A DNA stretch of 60,417 nucleotides from an uncultured Rhizobiaceae group bacterium (GCA_905480295.1 CAJQPW010000005.1:1-60417), one strand, 5' to 3'. Numbered from the stretch's first letter, positions 7,025 to 16,275 are shown. Program-made: numbers and translations. The notes: a model not told the origin generated them from the sequence alone.

Positions 7025-8311
7025 GTGTTGGTCGAATTCTGTTTGAATTTGGCGTGCCCTTGTTTTGCGTATGGGTTGTTGGTTTTGCGTATTTATTCTT
7101 GCCTGCTTGGCATTGCCTTGACGTTTGCTCTTTCCGGAGCCCCCGCCACCAGTGCTTTGGCTGCTGCTGCAGCTTTGCCCTCGAAACCGGGCGCCCATCA
7201 TCCAAAAGCTACCGGTTGTGGACCTGAGCGTCTGGGCACCAGTCGCACGATCGTTTTGGATGCGACGAAACATCGATATCTGACCGGCAAGGAGCCGGCG
7301 CTTGGGCTTCGCGATAAAGAAGTGATCCTGACTTTTGATGACGGGCCAATTGCTGGCAAGACCACGCGCATCCTGAAGAGCCTGAAACACGAATGTGTCA
7401 AAGCGACCTTTTTCTATGTTGGGAAAATGGCCCGGGCCTATCCCAAACTGGTCCGCAAGGTGATCAATCAGGGGCACACGCTGGCGCACCACACGCATGA
7501 TCACAACAGATTGCCGAGCTATTCCACGACGAAAGCTTCTTTGCTTATCGACAAGGGTGTCAGCCGGTTGCAAAAAATTGCCTATGGCGATGATTCATCA
7601 ACGCCACGTACACCATTTTTCCGCTACCCCTACCTGGCCCGGACAAACCGCACCGACAAAATTCTGGCAAAGAAGGGCATGATTGCCTTTGGTGCAAATA
7701 TCGATGCGCTGGACTGGAAACAAAACAGCCCGGCTAAAGTGCATGACCGTATCATGCGTCGCCTGCGTAAACAGGGCAGGGGCATTATCCTGATGCATGA
7801 TATTCAGGGTCGCACCGCAAAGATGTTGCCGAGATTGCTTCGGAGCCTGAACGACGAAGGTTATCGGGTGGTCCATATTGTCGCAAAGGGACAGGCGCGT
7901 CCCGAAGAAAAGCCTGTTGTCGTTGCCGCATTGGAGAGCGATGCAAACAATGCTCCCATAACAAAAGTCGCCAAAGCGCCGGTCAAGTTGGGGACATCAA
8001 AAGAGCGGATATCTGAAAAACTCAGTGCTCAGATCAAGAGCCGGTTGCAGTTTCCTGAACCTCCGATGCTCAACGAACCGGCGTTAAAAACCGCGAAACA
8101 AGACCGCTATGTTTACCGTGCTGATCCTATGGAAAGCCGTTTGAAACCGGCAAAGAAGAAACCCAGCGTTAAGGCCGTAAAGCGCCGGAAGCGATATAAA
8201 GTTGCCAGAGCAAAACTGCGCACCGGCTTCCAATTGGCCACGGCGAAACGTCATAAGACCGTAAAAATGGGTTCCTGGAAGTTGCGCCGGTCCCAATGGA
8301 TCCTGCGGTAG
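7025..8311 (+). CDS. Polysaccharide deacetylase (NodB-homology, CE4-like) with basic C-terminal tail
   Basis: Exported enzyme with the NodB domain at about 95-290. Motif 1 is TFDDGP (Asp105, Asp106). Motif 2 is HTHDH (His156, His160), giving the Asp-His-His metal triad. Later motifs are RYPY, DALDW and ILMHD. CE4 enzymes remove acetyl groups from N-acetylated polysaccharides such as peptidoglycan or chitin-like chains. The GTG start at 7025 has no clear Shine-Dalgarno, so the true start may be an internal TTG near 7080 that still leaves a signal peptide ending near Ala-rich residues 40-50. Residues after about 300 are rich in Lys and Arg, suggesting binding to anionic cell-wall polymer. Confidence 0.85.
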   Translation: MLVEFCLNLACPCFAYGLLVLRIYSCLLGIALTFALSGAPATSALAAAAALPSKPGAHHPKATGCGPERLGTSRTIVLDATKHRYLTGKEPALGLRDKEVILTFDDGPIAGKTTRILKSLKHECVKATFFYVGKMARAYPKLVRKVINQGHTLAHHTHDHNRLPSYSTTKASLLIDKGVSRLQKIAYGDDSSTPRTPFFRYPYLARTNRTDKILAKKGMIAFGANIDALDWKQNSPAKVHDRIMRRLRKQGRGIILMHDIQGRTAKMLPRLLRSLNDEGYRVVHIVAKGQARPEEKPVVVAALESDANNAPITKVAKAPVKLGTSKERISEKLSAQIKSRLQFPEPPMLNEPALKTAKQDRYVYRADPMESRLKPAKKKPSVKAVKRRKRYKVARAKLRTGFQLATAKRHKTVKMGSWKLRRSQWILR

Positions 8312-8476
8312 CGGATAATATGCATTGATCGGAGGTTCCTGCTTCGATCACCGAAAGCGTTAATCGGCCAGCGGCGCTATACAGACTTCCTGATTCTGGA
8401 ATTTGGTGGGTGCATTCCTGCTCCGGTTGGGGCAATAATCCCTTGCATTGGCAAAGGACAGTATTGGGAGCCTCAG

Positions 8477-9439
8477 ATGTCGAATCACGGTTATGAATCT
8501 GGCAGATTGAACCTGCCATTCGTTGGAATTTCCACATTTGGCAAACGCCCGGTCTGCACCGATTGGGACACGCTGGAAGCGGATTGTGCCATTCTTGGCG
8601 CACCGTTTGATTTCGGCACTCAGTTTCGTGCCGGCGCCCGATTTGGACCTCGGGCCATCAGGGAAGCTTCGACCCTGTTTTCATTCGGTCATGCCGGTGC
8701 CTATGATCACGAAGACGATGTCACCTATCTGCCGGGTTCTGTCAATTTGGTCGACATGGGTGATGCCGACATCATCCATACAGACACGGAAGCAAGCCAC
8801 GCCAATATCGAATATGGTGTGCGCAAGATGCTCGCCGCTGGTGCTCTACCCGTGGTGCTGGGAGGAGACCATTCCGTCAATATTCCCTGCATCAATGCCT
8901 TTAGCGATGAAGCACCATTCCATCTGGTTCAGCTTGATGCCCATCTCGATTTTGTCGACGAGCGGCATGGTGTGCGTCATGGGCATGGCAATCCGATGCG
9001 TCGTGCGGCGGAAAAGGATAATGTGACCGGCCTCTCGCAATTTGGCATTCGCAATGTCTCCTCGACGGCCAAGGAAGGCTACGATGATGCCCGCGCCATG
9101 GGTTCAGACATTTGCTCTGTTCGCCAGTTCAGAGCCGAGGGCGCGCGCAATATGGCGCTGCGGGTACCGGAAGGGGAGCGTGTCTATGTGACCATCGATA
9201 TCGATGGATTTGATCCATCGATTGCTCCCGGTACAGGCACGCCAAGCCATGGTGGCTTTTTGTATTATGAGGTGATGGAATTTCTTCAGGAATTGTCAAA
9301 ACGCAATACCATTGTCGGCATCGATCTGGTCGAAGTTGCACCTGATTATGATCACACAGGTACGACGGGAATCCTGGCGGCGCAGGTATTGCTTAATTTC
9401 CTGGGGTATATATTCCACAACAAGACTCTCAAAGGTTGA
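8477..9439 (+). CDS. Agmatinase-family ureohydrolase
   Basis: A 320-residue arginase/agmatinase-superfamily enzyme. All six binuclear Mn ligands are present: His132 in GGDHS, Asp154, His156 and Asp158 in DAHLDFVD, and Asp241 and Asp243 in TIDIDGFDP. The substrate-loop segment APGTGTPSHGG follows. Family members hydrolyse guanidino compounds to urea plus an amine. Agmatine to putrescine fits the polyamine-type importer just downstream, but guanidinobutyrate or another guanidine is possible. GGGAG precedes the ATG. No signal peptide, so cytosolic. Confidence 0.88.
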   Translation: MSNHGYESGRLNLPFVGISTFGKRPVCTDWDTLEADCAILGAPFDFGTQFRAGARFGPRAIREASTLFSFGHAGAYDHEDDVTYLPGSVNLVDMGDADIIHTDTEASHANIEYGVRKMLAAGALPVVLGGDHSVNIPCINAFSDEAPFHLVQLDAHLDFVDERHGVRHGHGNPMRRAAEKDNVTGLSQFGIRNVSSTAKEGYDDARAMGSDICSVRQFRAEGARNMALRVPEGERVYVTIDIDGFDPSIAPGTGTPSHGGFLYYEVMEFLQELSKRNTIVGIDLVEVAPDYDHTGTTGILAAQVLLNFLGYIFHNKTLKG

Positions 9440-9682
9440 GTCTGTTTATTGGTTCACAACCCACTCCAGCGGCAAATATATTGGTGGTGATTTTTACCAA
9501 ACTACAAATGATACGCCAAAAACCGGCATTTTTAGCCCAATGCCGTCTCTTGCGCTGTTGACGTCGCTATCGAACCGTTGTTGATTGCACCCTAGAACTA
9601 AAAAAGTTCGCAACGAGATGCAAAAGCATCCGCCAAAATTGGGTCGGATATTCACATCGGACCGCTAAATGGGAGCGCCGGT
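9440..9682. other. Intergenic region with weak hairpin ahead of the polyamine importer
   Basis: 243 bp hold a 7-bp hairpin CGGCATT/AATGCCG at 9524-9545 without a clear T run, possibly the end of the agmatinase transcript. The rest probably contains the importer promoter, but I cannot place -35 and -10 boxes confidently. Confidence 0.4.
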
Positions 9683-10804
9683 TTGAGTTTGGCCGAAGAG
9701 CAGTCTGTAGACCACGGGGCCGAAGCGTTTGTCCGCTTCGACAAAGTTCAAAAAAGCTATGATGGTGAGATCCTGGTTGTAAAAGACCTCAATCTCGACA
9801 TTCCAGAAGGTGAGTTCCTCACCATGCTTGGGCCATCCGGTTCTGGTAAAACCACCTCGCTGCTGATGCTGGCCGGTTTCGAGCCAGCCACCCATGGGGA
9901 GATTTACCTCGGTGGGCAGTCCATCAACAATGTACCGCCGAACAAGCGCGGGATTGGCATGGTTTTTCAGAACTATGCCTTGTTCCCCCATATGACGGTT
10001 GCGGAGAATCTCGCGTTTCCGTTGCTGGTTCGCAAAATGAACAAAGCCGATATTGAGGCTAAGGTTCAGCGGGCGCTGGAAATGGTTGAATTGCCTCAGA
10101 TGGGTGGACGCCGCCCTGCTCAATTGTCCGGTGGGCAGCAACAGCGTGTTGCGGTTGCCCGCGCCCTGGTTTTTGATCCCAAATTGATCCTGATGGACGA
10201 GCCTCTCGGCGCGCTGGACAAACAGCTGCGCGAGCAGATGCAGTATGAAATCAAACACATTCACGAAAACCTCGGTGTGACCGTGGTCTACGTGACCCAC
10301 GACCAGGCTGAAGCGCTGACCATGTCAGATAGAATTGCCGTGTTTGAAGACGGCATTATTCAGCAATTGTCGACGCCGGACGATCTGTATGAGCGGCCTC
10401 AAAATTCGTTCGTTGCCCAGTTTATTGGTGAAAATAACAAACTGCACGGCAAGGTATCCAAGATTGCCAAGGGTGTCGCTTCCGTCGACCTTGATGGTGG
10501 GGGAACCGTTACCGCAGCCGCAGTCAATGTCAGTGCTGTCGGCGAACGCACAACATTGTCGTTGCGCCCCGAACGGGTGGAAATCGAACCCGCCAAAGGA
10601 CAGACAGAAAACGCCATTACCGGTGAAATTCTGGAGCTGATCTATCTGGGCGATCATATCCGCACACGGATGAACGTTGCGGGCAATACGGAATTCATCG
10701 TGAAGGTACCCAACAGCGCGGGCAACAAACCGCTGGCTGAAGGGGCAAAAGTTAATGTTGGTTGGCAGTCGATGGACTGTCGGGCGCTGGATGCGTTGGG
10801 CTAA
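9683..10804 (+). CDS. Polyamine-type ABC transporter ATP-binding protein (PotA-like)
   Basis: A 373-residue ABC ATPase: Walker A GPSGSGKTT (50-58), signature LSGGQQQRVAVARAL, Walker [13 protein letters not shown], switch His in VYVTHDQAEA. The C-terminal 80 residues form a TOBE-type regulatory domain, giving the PotA/UgpC length class. Translation must start at TTG 9683: GGGAG lies 7 nt upstream and the only nearby ATG (9669) runs into a stop. The binding protein and two permeases follow on the same strand. Confidence 0.92.
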   Translation: MSLAEEQSVDHGAEAFVRFDKVQKSYDGEILVVKDLNLDIPEGEFLTMLGPSGSGKTTSLLMLAGFEPATHGEIYLGGQSINNVPPNKRGIGMVFQNYALFPHMTVAENLAFPLLVRKMNKADIEAKVQRALEMVELPQMGGRRPAQLSGGQQQRVAVARALVFDPKLILMDEPLGALDKQLREQMQYEIKHIHENLGVTVVYVTHDQAEALTMSDRIAVFEDGIIQQLSTPDDLYERPQNSFVAQFIGENNKLHGKVSKIAKGVASVDLDGGGTVTAAAVNVSAVGERTTLSLRPERVEIEPAKGQTENAITGEILELIYLGDHIRTRMNVAGNTEFIVKVPNSAGNKPLAEGAKVNVGWQSMDCRALDALG

Positions 10805-10820
10805 GAGCCGCCAATTCGAA

Positions 10821-10858
10821 ATTACAGCGAACGTTGCGATTGGCATTTCGTTGTAAAT
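10821..10858 (+). other. Stem-loop between ATPase and binding-protein genes
   Basis: ATTACAGCGAA (10821-10831) pairs with TTCGTTGTAAAT (10847-10858), with one G-U, around a 15-nt loop. No T run follows. It may shield the 5' end of the binding-protein mRNA segment from decay. Inference from position only. Confidence 0.35.
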
Positions 10859-10899
10859 TATCTGGTTGAAATATCAGGTTTCTTAAAGGGAGAATACAA

Positions 10900-11985
10900 A
10901 TGACTATCACAAAACTACTTGCTAGCACCGCCGTAGGTGCTGCCATTGCATTTGGCTCAGTTGCCGCTCAGGCCGCTGATCTGACTGTGGTGTCCTGGGG
11001 TGGTGCATACACCAAGTCCCAGGTTGAAGCTTACCACAAGCCATTTATCGCAAAGACCGGCACCAACATCCGGTCCGAAGACTACAATGGTGGTATTGCT
11101 GAAATCAAAGCCCAGGTGGAAGCCGGCAACGTGACATGGGATATTGTCGATGTTGAACTGTCTGACGCCATTCGCGCATGCGATGAAGGCTTGCTGGAAA
11201 CCATCGATCACTCCACATTGCCCGCCGGCGCTGACGGCACTCCGGCAACGAGTGATTTCCTTGAAGGTACACTGTATGACTGCGCAGTCGCCAACATTGT
11301 TTGGTCCACCATTTTTGCTTACGACAAGTCAAAAATGGCTGATGGTCCTAAGACCATGGGTGACTTCTTCAACCTTCAGAAATTCCCAGGCAAGCGTGGC
11401 CTGCGCAAGGGCGCTAAAGTGAACCTGGAATTTGCATTGATCGCTGACGGCGTTGCTGCTTCTGATGTTTACGACGTGTTGTCTACACCTGCTGGTGTTG
11501 ACCGTGCATTTGCCAAGCTCGATACCATCAAGTCGGAAGTTGTCTGGTGGGAAGCTGGTGCTCAGCCACCACAGATGCTGGCTGATGGTGAAGTTGCCAT
11601 TACCACTGCTTACAACGGTCGTATCTTTAACGCCGTTGCCGGTGAAGGTAAGCCCTTTGAAATCGTCTGGGACGGTCAGATCTGGGATCTTGACCTGTGG
11701 GTGATTCCTAAAGGTGCTCAGAACAAAGCAACTGCTTTCGAATTCCTGAACTTCTCGACTGCGACTGAGCAGTTGGCGGCGCAGGCGTCCTACATTTCCT
11801 ATGGACCTGCTCGTAAGTCTTCTGGACCGCTTGTTGGTAAATACCACAACAAGGACATTGATATGGGACCGCAGATGCCTACTAACCCTGCCAACCTGAC
11901 CAATGCTGTGCAGTCGAACTTTGAGTTCTGGGCTGACAATGCTGACCAGCTGAACGAGCGTTTCAACGCTTGGTTGGCCAAGTAA
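10900..11985 (+). CDS. Polyamine-type ABC transporter substrate-binding protein (PotD-like)
   Basis: A 361-residue periplasmic protein. The signal peptide ends in the Ala-rich segment VAAQAA around residues 22-26. The mature protein opens DLTVVSWGGAYT, as in PotD/PotF-like and related family 1 binding proteins. AAAGGGAG precedes the ATG. Codon use is as biased as in the other binding proteins of the window, suggesting high expression. The ligand is probably a polyamine or other amine, from context and family. Confidence 0.88.
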   Translation: MTITKLLASTAVGAAIAFGSVAAQAADLTVVSWGGAYTKSQVEAYHKPFIAKTGTNIRSEDYNGGIAEIKAQVEAGNVTWDIVDVELSDAIRACDEGLLETIDHSTLPAGADGTPATSDFLEGTLYDCAVANIVWSTIFAYDKSKMADGPKTMGDFFNLQKFPGKRGLRKGAKVNLEFALIADGVAASDVYDVLSTPAGVDRAFAKLDTIKSEVVWWEAGAQPPQMLADGEVAITTAYNGRIFNAVAGEGKPFEIVWDGQIWDLDLWVIPKGAQNKATAFEFLNFSTATEQLAAQASYISYGPARKSSGPLVGKYHNKDIDMGPQMPTNPANLTNAVQSNFEFWADNADQLNERFNAWLAK

Positions 11986-11999
11986 GTCAAAACAATGTC

Positions 12000-12025
12000 G
12001 GGAGCGCACCCTGGTGTGCGCTCCC
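12000..12025 (+). other. GC-rich stem-loop after the binding-protein gene
   Basis: GGGAGCGCAC pairs perfectly with GTGCGCTCCC around a 6-nt loop, 15 bp after the binding-protein stop. No T run follows, so it is more likely an mRNA 3'-end stabiliser than a terminator. This would raise binding-protein mRNA over the downstream permease mRNA. Confidence 0.65.
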
Positions 12026-12053
12026 AACTCTGTGTGGGAATGGGGAAGCCTGA

Positions 12054-13343
12054 ATGACCGATGCGACTTTAAGCACCACCGGCGCCGCAGCTCCCCTGCT
12101 TGCTGCAGATGGAACGCCGCTGAAAGAGAAGCTGGCACGCACAACCCGCCGGATGAAAATGCGGGCCCTGCTGCTGACTCTGCCGCTTGTGCTGTTCCTG
12201 ATCCTGTCGTTCGTTTTGCCGATCGGGCAGATGCTCTATCGTTCGTTCAACAACCCCACCGGCTCCAATGTGATGCCGAATTTTGCGCAAGCCATTAAAA
12301 ACTGGGACGCCAATCAGGGTATTCCAAGCGATGATCTTGTTGAGATCTTTGTCAAAGACATGGCATCGGCCAAAAAGAACCGTGAAGTCGGTAAGACCAT
12401 CGGTAATCTGGCGACTCGCGTAAACTATGAGATTCCGGGCTCAAGAAGCCTATTTACGAAAACGGCCCGACGAGCGGGCAAGATTACCGAGGGCCCCTAT
12501 TTTGAGGCCTTGGTAAAAATCGACAAACGCTGGGATAATCCGAATGTGTGGCGAACGCTGCAACGGGTGACCAATGATTTCACCCTGTCCTTCTATCTGG
12601 CGGCCACCGACCGCAAATATGACAGCAGCGGCGCAATTATTATGGCCGATGAGCTGTACCAGATTTATCTGCCCATATTGTGGAAGACGATCTGGCTCTC
12701 GGCGCTGATTACCTTCCTGTGTTTTATCATTGCCTATCCGGTTTCCTATCTGCTTTCGACACTGCCTCTGGCCACGTCGAACCTGCTGATGATCCTGGTG
12801 TTACTGCCGTTCTGGACGTCCCTGTTGGTGCGAACCAGCGCATGGATCGCGATGCTGCAGAAGTCAGGGATTATCAACAATGTCCTGGTTTATCTCGACA
12901 TCATTGCCGATGAGAGCCGAATTCAGATGATCTACAACATCACCGGTACGGTGGTGGCCATGGTCCATATTCTGCTGCCGTTTCTGATCCTGCCGCTTTA
13001 TTCAGTGATGAAAACCATTCCGCCGAGTTTCATGCGTGCTGCGCGTTCCATGGGTGCCAGCAATACCTACGCCTTTACGCGGGTGTATTTTCCGCAAACC
13101 ATTCCCGGCATCGCCGCGGGCACTTTGCTCGTGTTCATTCTGGCCATCGGCTATTACATCACGCCGGCACTGGTCGGGGGCAGTGACGGTCTGCTGATTT
13201 CCAACCTGATTGCCGATCACATCAAGAAGACACTGAACTGGTCGCTCGGTGCAGCGTTGGGCACGATATTGCTGGTTGTCGTTCTGTTGTTTTACTGGAT
13301 CTACAACAAGCTTGTCGGCGTCGACAATCTGAAGTTCGGGTAA
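12054..13343 (+). CDS. Polyamine-type ABC permease (PotB-like) with large periplasmic loop
   Basis: A 429-residue inner-membrane permease. A hydrophobic span lies at about 38-60. A long polar stretch follows (about 62-205), then the usual PotB core with five to six spans and an EAA-type segment ARSMGASNTYAFTRVYFPQT. Classical PotB is about 275-300 residues, so the loop between the first two spans is the odd part; it should face the periplasm. Rhizobial amine transporters of this enlarged form exist, to my recollection. The next permease gene starts 10 bp downstream. Confidence 0.88.
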   Translation: MTDATLSTTGAAAPLLAADGTPLKEKLARTTRRMKMRALLLTLPLVLFLILSFVLPIGQMLYRSFNNPTGSNVMPNFAQAIKNWDANQGIPSDDLVEIFVKDMASAKKNREVGKTIGNLATRVNYEIPGSRSLFTKTARRAGKITEGPYFEALVKIDKRWDNPNVWRTLQRVTNDFTLSFYLAATDRKYDSSGAIIMADELYQIYLPILWKTIWLSALITFLCFIIAYPVSYLLSTLPLATSNLLMILVLLPFWTSLLVRTSAWIAMLQKSGIINNVLVYLDIIADESRIQMIYNITGTVVAMVHILLPFLILPLYSVMKTIPPSFMRAARSMGASNTYAFTRVYFPQTIPGIAAGTLLVFILAIGYYITPALVGGSDGLLISNLIADHIKKTLNWSLGAALGTILLVVVLLFYWIYNKLVGVDNLKFG

Positions 13344-13353
13344 GGGGGCAGCC

Positions 13354-14427
13354 ATGTCGATGACAGAAAAAATGAAAACCCCCGGATTCATTGCCCTTAT
13401 CGTGGCAACGGTTCTGTTCCTGATCTATACTGGCTCCTTTGTCGGCATGATTGGGTTCCTCATCATCTTCGGCATTCCCTATTTTGCCATGAATGATTTG
13501 CCTGCCTACGCATCGACCAAGGACAAGATTGGCAAATATGCGTTTCTTGCAGTTTGCACGGTAATCTTCATATTCCTGATCCTGCCGATTTTGATCATCA
13601 TCCCGCTTTCCTTCAACGCCGAACCCTATTTCACCTTCACCGAAGGGATGATGGCGCTGGATCCAACGGCCTATTCAACCCGCTGGTATGAAGACATCTG
13701 GCGGTTTGGCATGACAGCGCCGGACGGCACGGAAAACTGGTGGCATGACATGTGGAACAACGCCACGTGGATCAGGGCGATGCGCAACTCCTTCTTCCTG
13801 GCGATCGTATCGACACTGCTGGCAACCAGTTTTGGTACACTGGCGGCACTGGGCCTGTCGCGCCCGGAAATGCCCTATCGTTCAGCGATTACCAGCCTGC
13901 TTATTTCGCCGATGATCGTGCCGCTGGTGATCACAGCCACAGGCATGTTCTTCTTCTATGGCGGAACCATGCAGGGGGTTATTCCCGGTTACGAAAAAGG
14001 CCTCGCCAACACCTATCTGGGACTGACACTGGCACACGCAACGCTGGGTGTACCCTTCGTGATCATCACCGTGACCGCGACCTTGTCCGGGTTTGACCGG
14101 TCGCTTATTCGTGCCAGTGAGGGCCTGGGTGCCAATGGATGGACCACGTTCACAAAGGTAATCATGCCGCTGATCACGCCGGGTATGATTTCCGGGGCTC
14201 TGTTTGCCTTCATCACATCGCTTGACGAAGTTGTTGCCGTGATCTTCCTGGCCAATGTCGATCAGCGCACCATTCCGCGCCAGATGTTCTCCGGTCTGCG
14301 TGAGCAGATCAGCCCGACAATTCTGGCAGTCGCGACAATTCTCGTGATCATGTCGATCTTGTTGCTCACCACCGTTGAGTTGTTGCGCCGTCGTTCGGAA
14401 CGCCTGCGCGGCCTGTCGCCGGGATGA
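13354..14427 (+). CDS. Polyamine-type ABC permease (PotC-like) with extra N-terminal spans
   Basis: The C-terminal 225 residues are a standard PotC-type permease with the EAA-type segment SEGLGANGWTTFTKVIMPLI. The first 110 residues add two or three hydrophobic spans (about 12-47 and 62-86) that ordinary PotC (about 260 residues) has not. It pairs with the PotB-like permease to form the channel. A GGGGG-containing site precedes the ATG. Its stop overlaps the start of the DUF1194 gene by 4 bp (ATGA), so the two are translationally coupled. Confidence 0.88.
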   Translation: MSMTEKMKTPGFIALIVATVLFLIYTGSFVGMIGFLIIFGIPYFAMNDLPAYASTKDKIGKYAFLAVCTVIFIFLILPILIIIPLSFNAEPYFTFTEGMMALDPTAYSTRWYEDIWRFGMTAPDGTENWWHDMWNNATWIRAMRNSFFLAIVSTLLATSFGTLAALGLSRPEMPYRSAITSLLISPMIVPLVITATGMFFFYGGTMQGVIPGYEKGLANTYLGLTLAHATLGVPFVIITVTATLSGFDRSLIRASEGLGANGWTTFTKVIMPLITPGMISGALFAFITSLDEVVAVIFLANVDQRTIPRQMFSGLREQISPTILAVATILVIMSILLLTTVELLRRRSERLRGLSPG

Positions 14428-15143
14428 TGCCCCGCCTGCTCGGCCTGCTTATGCTGTTCTGGCTGCTGCCGGTTCAGTCGCATGCGCAGTCAGGGCGGGC
14501 AGACCTCAATCTGGTTATCGCGATGGATTGTTCCTGGAGCGTCAATGCCAGCGAATATGCATTGCAGGCAGGCGGAGTTGCCGCGGCCTTTTCTGACCCC
14601 GAGATCGTTAAAGCCATCGCCGAAGGATATCACGGGCGCATTTCTGTGATGGTTTTGCATTGGTCGACGTCCGGCACACAGAAAGTAGCATTGCCCTGGA
14701 CCATTGTTGCGACACCAGGAGACGCGATCCGGTTTGCCAACAAAGCAGCCCGGATGTCACGCAAAACCGTCAATGGCGGCACCTCTATTTCAGGTGCCCT
14801 GCGGTTTGCTCAAAACGCTTTCAAGAACGCGCCATTGCGGGCAGACAGGGTGGTGATTGATGTTATTGCGGATGGCGAGAACAATGATGGCAACCGGGTT
14901 GAAGACGTGCGCGATCAGCTGATCCGACGGGGCACAACGATCAACGCGCTCGCGGTGATCAATGAAGTCAGTTATCTGCATTATTACCTGCGTAACCGGG
15001 TGATCGGCGGTCCCGGAGCTTTTGTTGAACGAGCCAACGATTACATGGATTTCAAACGGGCGTTCAAAAAGAAGTTGCTACGCGAAATCAAAGGTGAGTT
15101 GGTCACCGAGCGGCGGGTCGATCCCGATAATCGGGAAGGGTGA
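14424..15143 (+). CDS. DUF1194 family secreted protein with von Willebrand A-type domain
   Basis: A 239-residue protein with a signal peptide (hydrophobic 5-16, cleavage near SHA21-QSG). The rest is one vWA-like domain with a MIDAS metal site: Asp35, Ser37 and Ser39 in DCSWS, Thr in NGGTSISGA and Asp in VIADGENN. DUF1194 is common in alphaproteobacteria and of unknown function. The gene overlaps the PotC-like permease by 4 bp, so it is made with the importer. A metal-dependent periplasmic binding or assembly role is possible, but this is inference. Confidence 0.88.
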   Translation: MMPRLLGLLMLFWLLPVQSHAQSGRADLNLVIAMDCSWSVNASEYALQAGGVAAAFSDPEIVKAIAEGYHGRISVMVLHWSTSGTQKVALPWTIVATPGDAIRFANKAARMSRKTVNGGTSISGALRFAQNAFKNAPLRADRVVIDVIADGENNDGNRVEDVRDQLIRRGTTINALAVINEVSYLHYYLRNRVIGGPGAFVERANDYMDFKRAFKKKLLREIKGELVTERRVDPDNREG

Positions 15144-15171
15144 TCGGTCGGTTGCAACAGGCCTGCCCGGC

Positions 15172-16275
15172 CTATTGCTGTGACCACTCAGCAAGAATTT
15201 TCTGGCAGTCGACCGCACGCATATCCGTCTCCGGCGTAGGGGCGACTTGCCCGTCATAGCGTGGGGCTGGCGCCGGTTGGACGATGCCGCCAATTTCACT
15301 GAACACACCGCGTTTTGCATTGTGAGGGTCTTGTGGTGCGTCTTCCATAGACAGGACAGGGGCGACACAGGCGTCGGTTCCACCAAACACCTCCTGCCAG
15401 TGTTGTTGGCTGTGATTGCCGATCGTGTCCGCGAACATCGCTTTGATCTGCGGCCAGGTGTTTCGGTCCATGCGGTTGTTCAAAATTGGATCGCTCAGCC
15501 CCAGCCCTTCTATCAGCTGATTCCAAAAGGGTTCTTCTATGGCCCCCAGTGCAACCCATTTGCCGTCCGATGTCTGGTAGGTGCCGTAGAATGGTGCGCC
15601 ACCGTCCAGCAGATTGTCACCCCGGGTGGAGGGCCAGAGGCCCTGTGCCTTGAGCGAAAAGGGCATGGTCATCAGCAGCGCGGTTCCTTCGACCATTGCC
15701 GCATCAACCACGGTGCCCTTGCCGCTTAACTTGGCCGGCAGAAGGGCCGCGCAGATGCCGTAGGCAATCAACATGCCGCCGCCGCCAAAATCTCCCACCA
15801 GATTCATTGGTGGCACCGGCCCGGACCCCTGTGTGCCAATGGCATCCAGGGCACCTGTGATGGCGATATAGTTGATGTCGTGACCGGCGCGCGGGGCGAG
15901 CGGCCCGTCCTGACCCCATCCGGTAATGCGGCCATAGACAAGGGGCGGATTGCGGCTGTGGCAGTCCTCTGGCCCCAGTCCCAGACGCTCGGTGACCCCT
16001 GGACGGAAACCCTCAATCAAAACGTCAGCCTGTTCTATCAGCGCCATTGCCTTGGACACATCGCCGGGATCTTTGAGGTCGAGTTCGACCTTGCGGCGAC
16101 CACGCAGCATAGGGTCTGAGTCCGAGCGCGATGTGCCGACATCGCGGCCTCCGGGTTTTTCGATCCGAATCACGTCTGCACCATGGTCGGCCAGCATCAT
16201 CGCCGCGAAAGGGCCGGGGCCAATGGAGGCCAGTTCGACCACTTTAATTCCGTCCAGCGGACCGGTGTCAGGCAT
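15172..16275 (-). CDS. CoA-transferase family III protein, alpha-methylacyl-CoA racemase-like
   Basis: A 367-residue CaiB/BaiF-fold enzyme. It matches alpha-methylacyl-CoA racemases rather than formyl-CoA transferases: GHDINYIAITGAL (His132) and NLVGDFGGGGM (Asp162) are the racemase catalytic pair. Such enzymes epimerise 2-methylacyl-CoA esters before beta-oxidation. I start at ATG 16275 (MPDTGPLDGIKVVELASIG); the open frame runs further upstream but that part lies inside the regulator gene. Start and regulator stop overlap by 8 bp, suggesting one transcript. Confidence 0.87.
   Translation of the reverse strand: MPDTGPLDGIKVVELASIGPGPFAAMMLADHGADVIRIEKPGGRDVGTSRSDSDPMLRGRRKVELDLKDPGDVSKAMALIEQADVLIEGFRPGVTERLGLGPEDCHSRNPPLVYGRITGWGQDGPLAPRAGHDINYIAITGALDAIGTQGSGPVPPMNLVGDFGGGGMLIAYGICAALLPAKLSGKGTVVDAAMVEGTALLMTMPFSLKAQGLWPSTRGDNLLDGGAPFYGTYQTSDGKWVALGAIEEPFWNQLIEGLGLSDPILNNRMDRNTWPQIKAMFADTIGNHSQQHWQEVFGGTDACVAPVLSMEDAPQDPHNAKRGVFSEIGGIVQPAPAPRYDGQVAPTPETDMRAVDCQKILAEWSQQ

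Noticed and set aside
11329..12144. 271-codon frame opposite the PotD-like gene
   Set aside because: A shadow of a highly biased coding gene; the plus-strand protein is clearly real.
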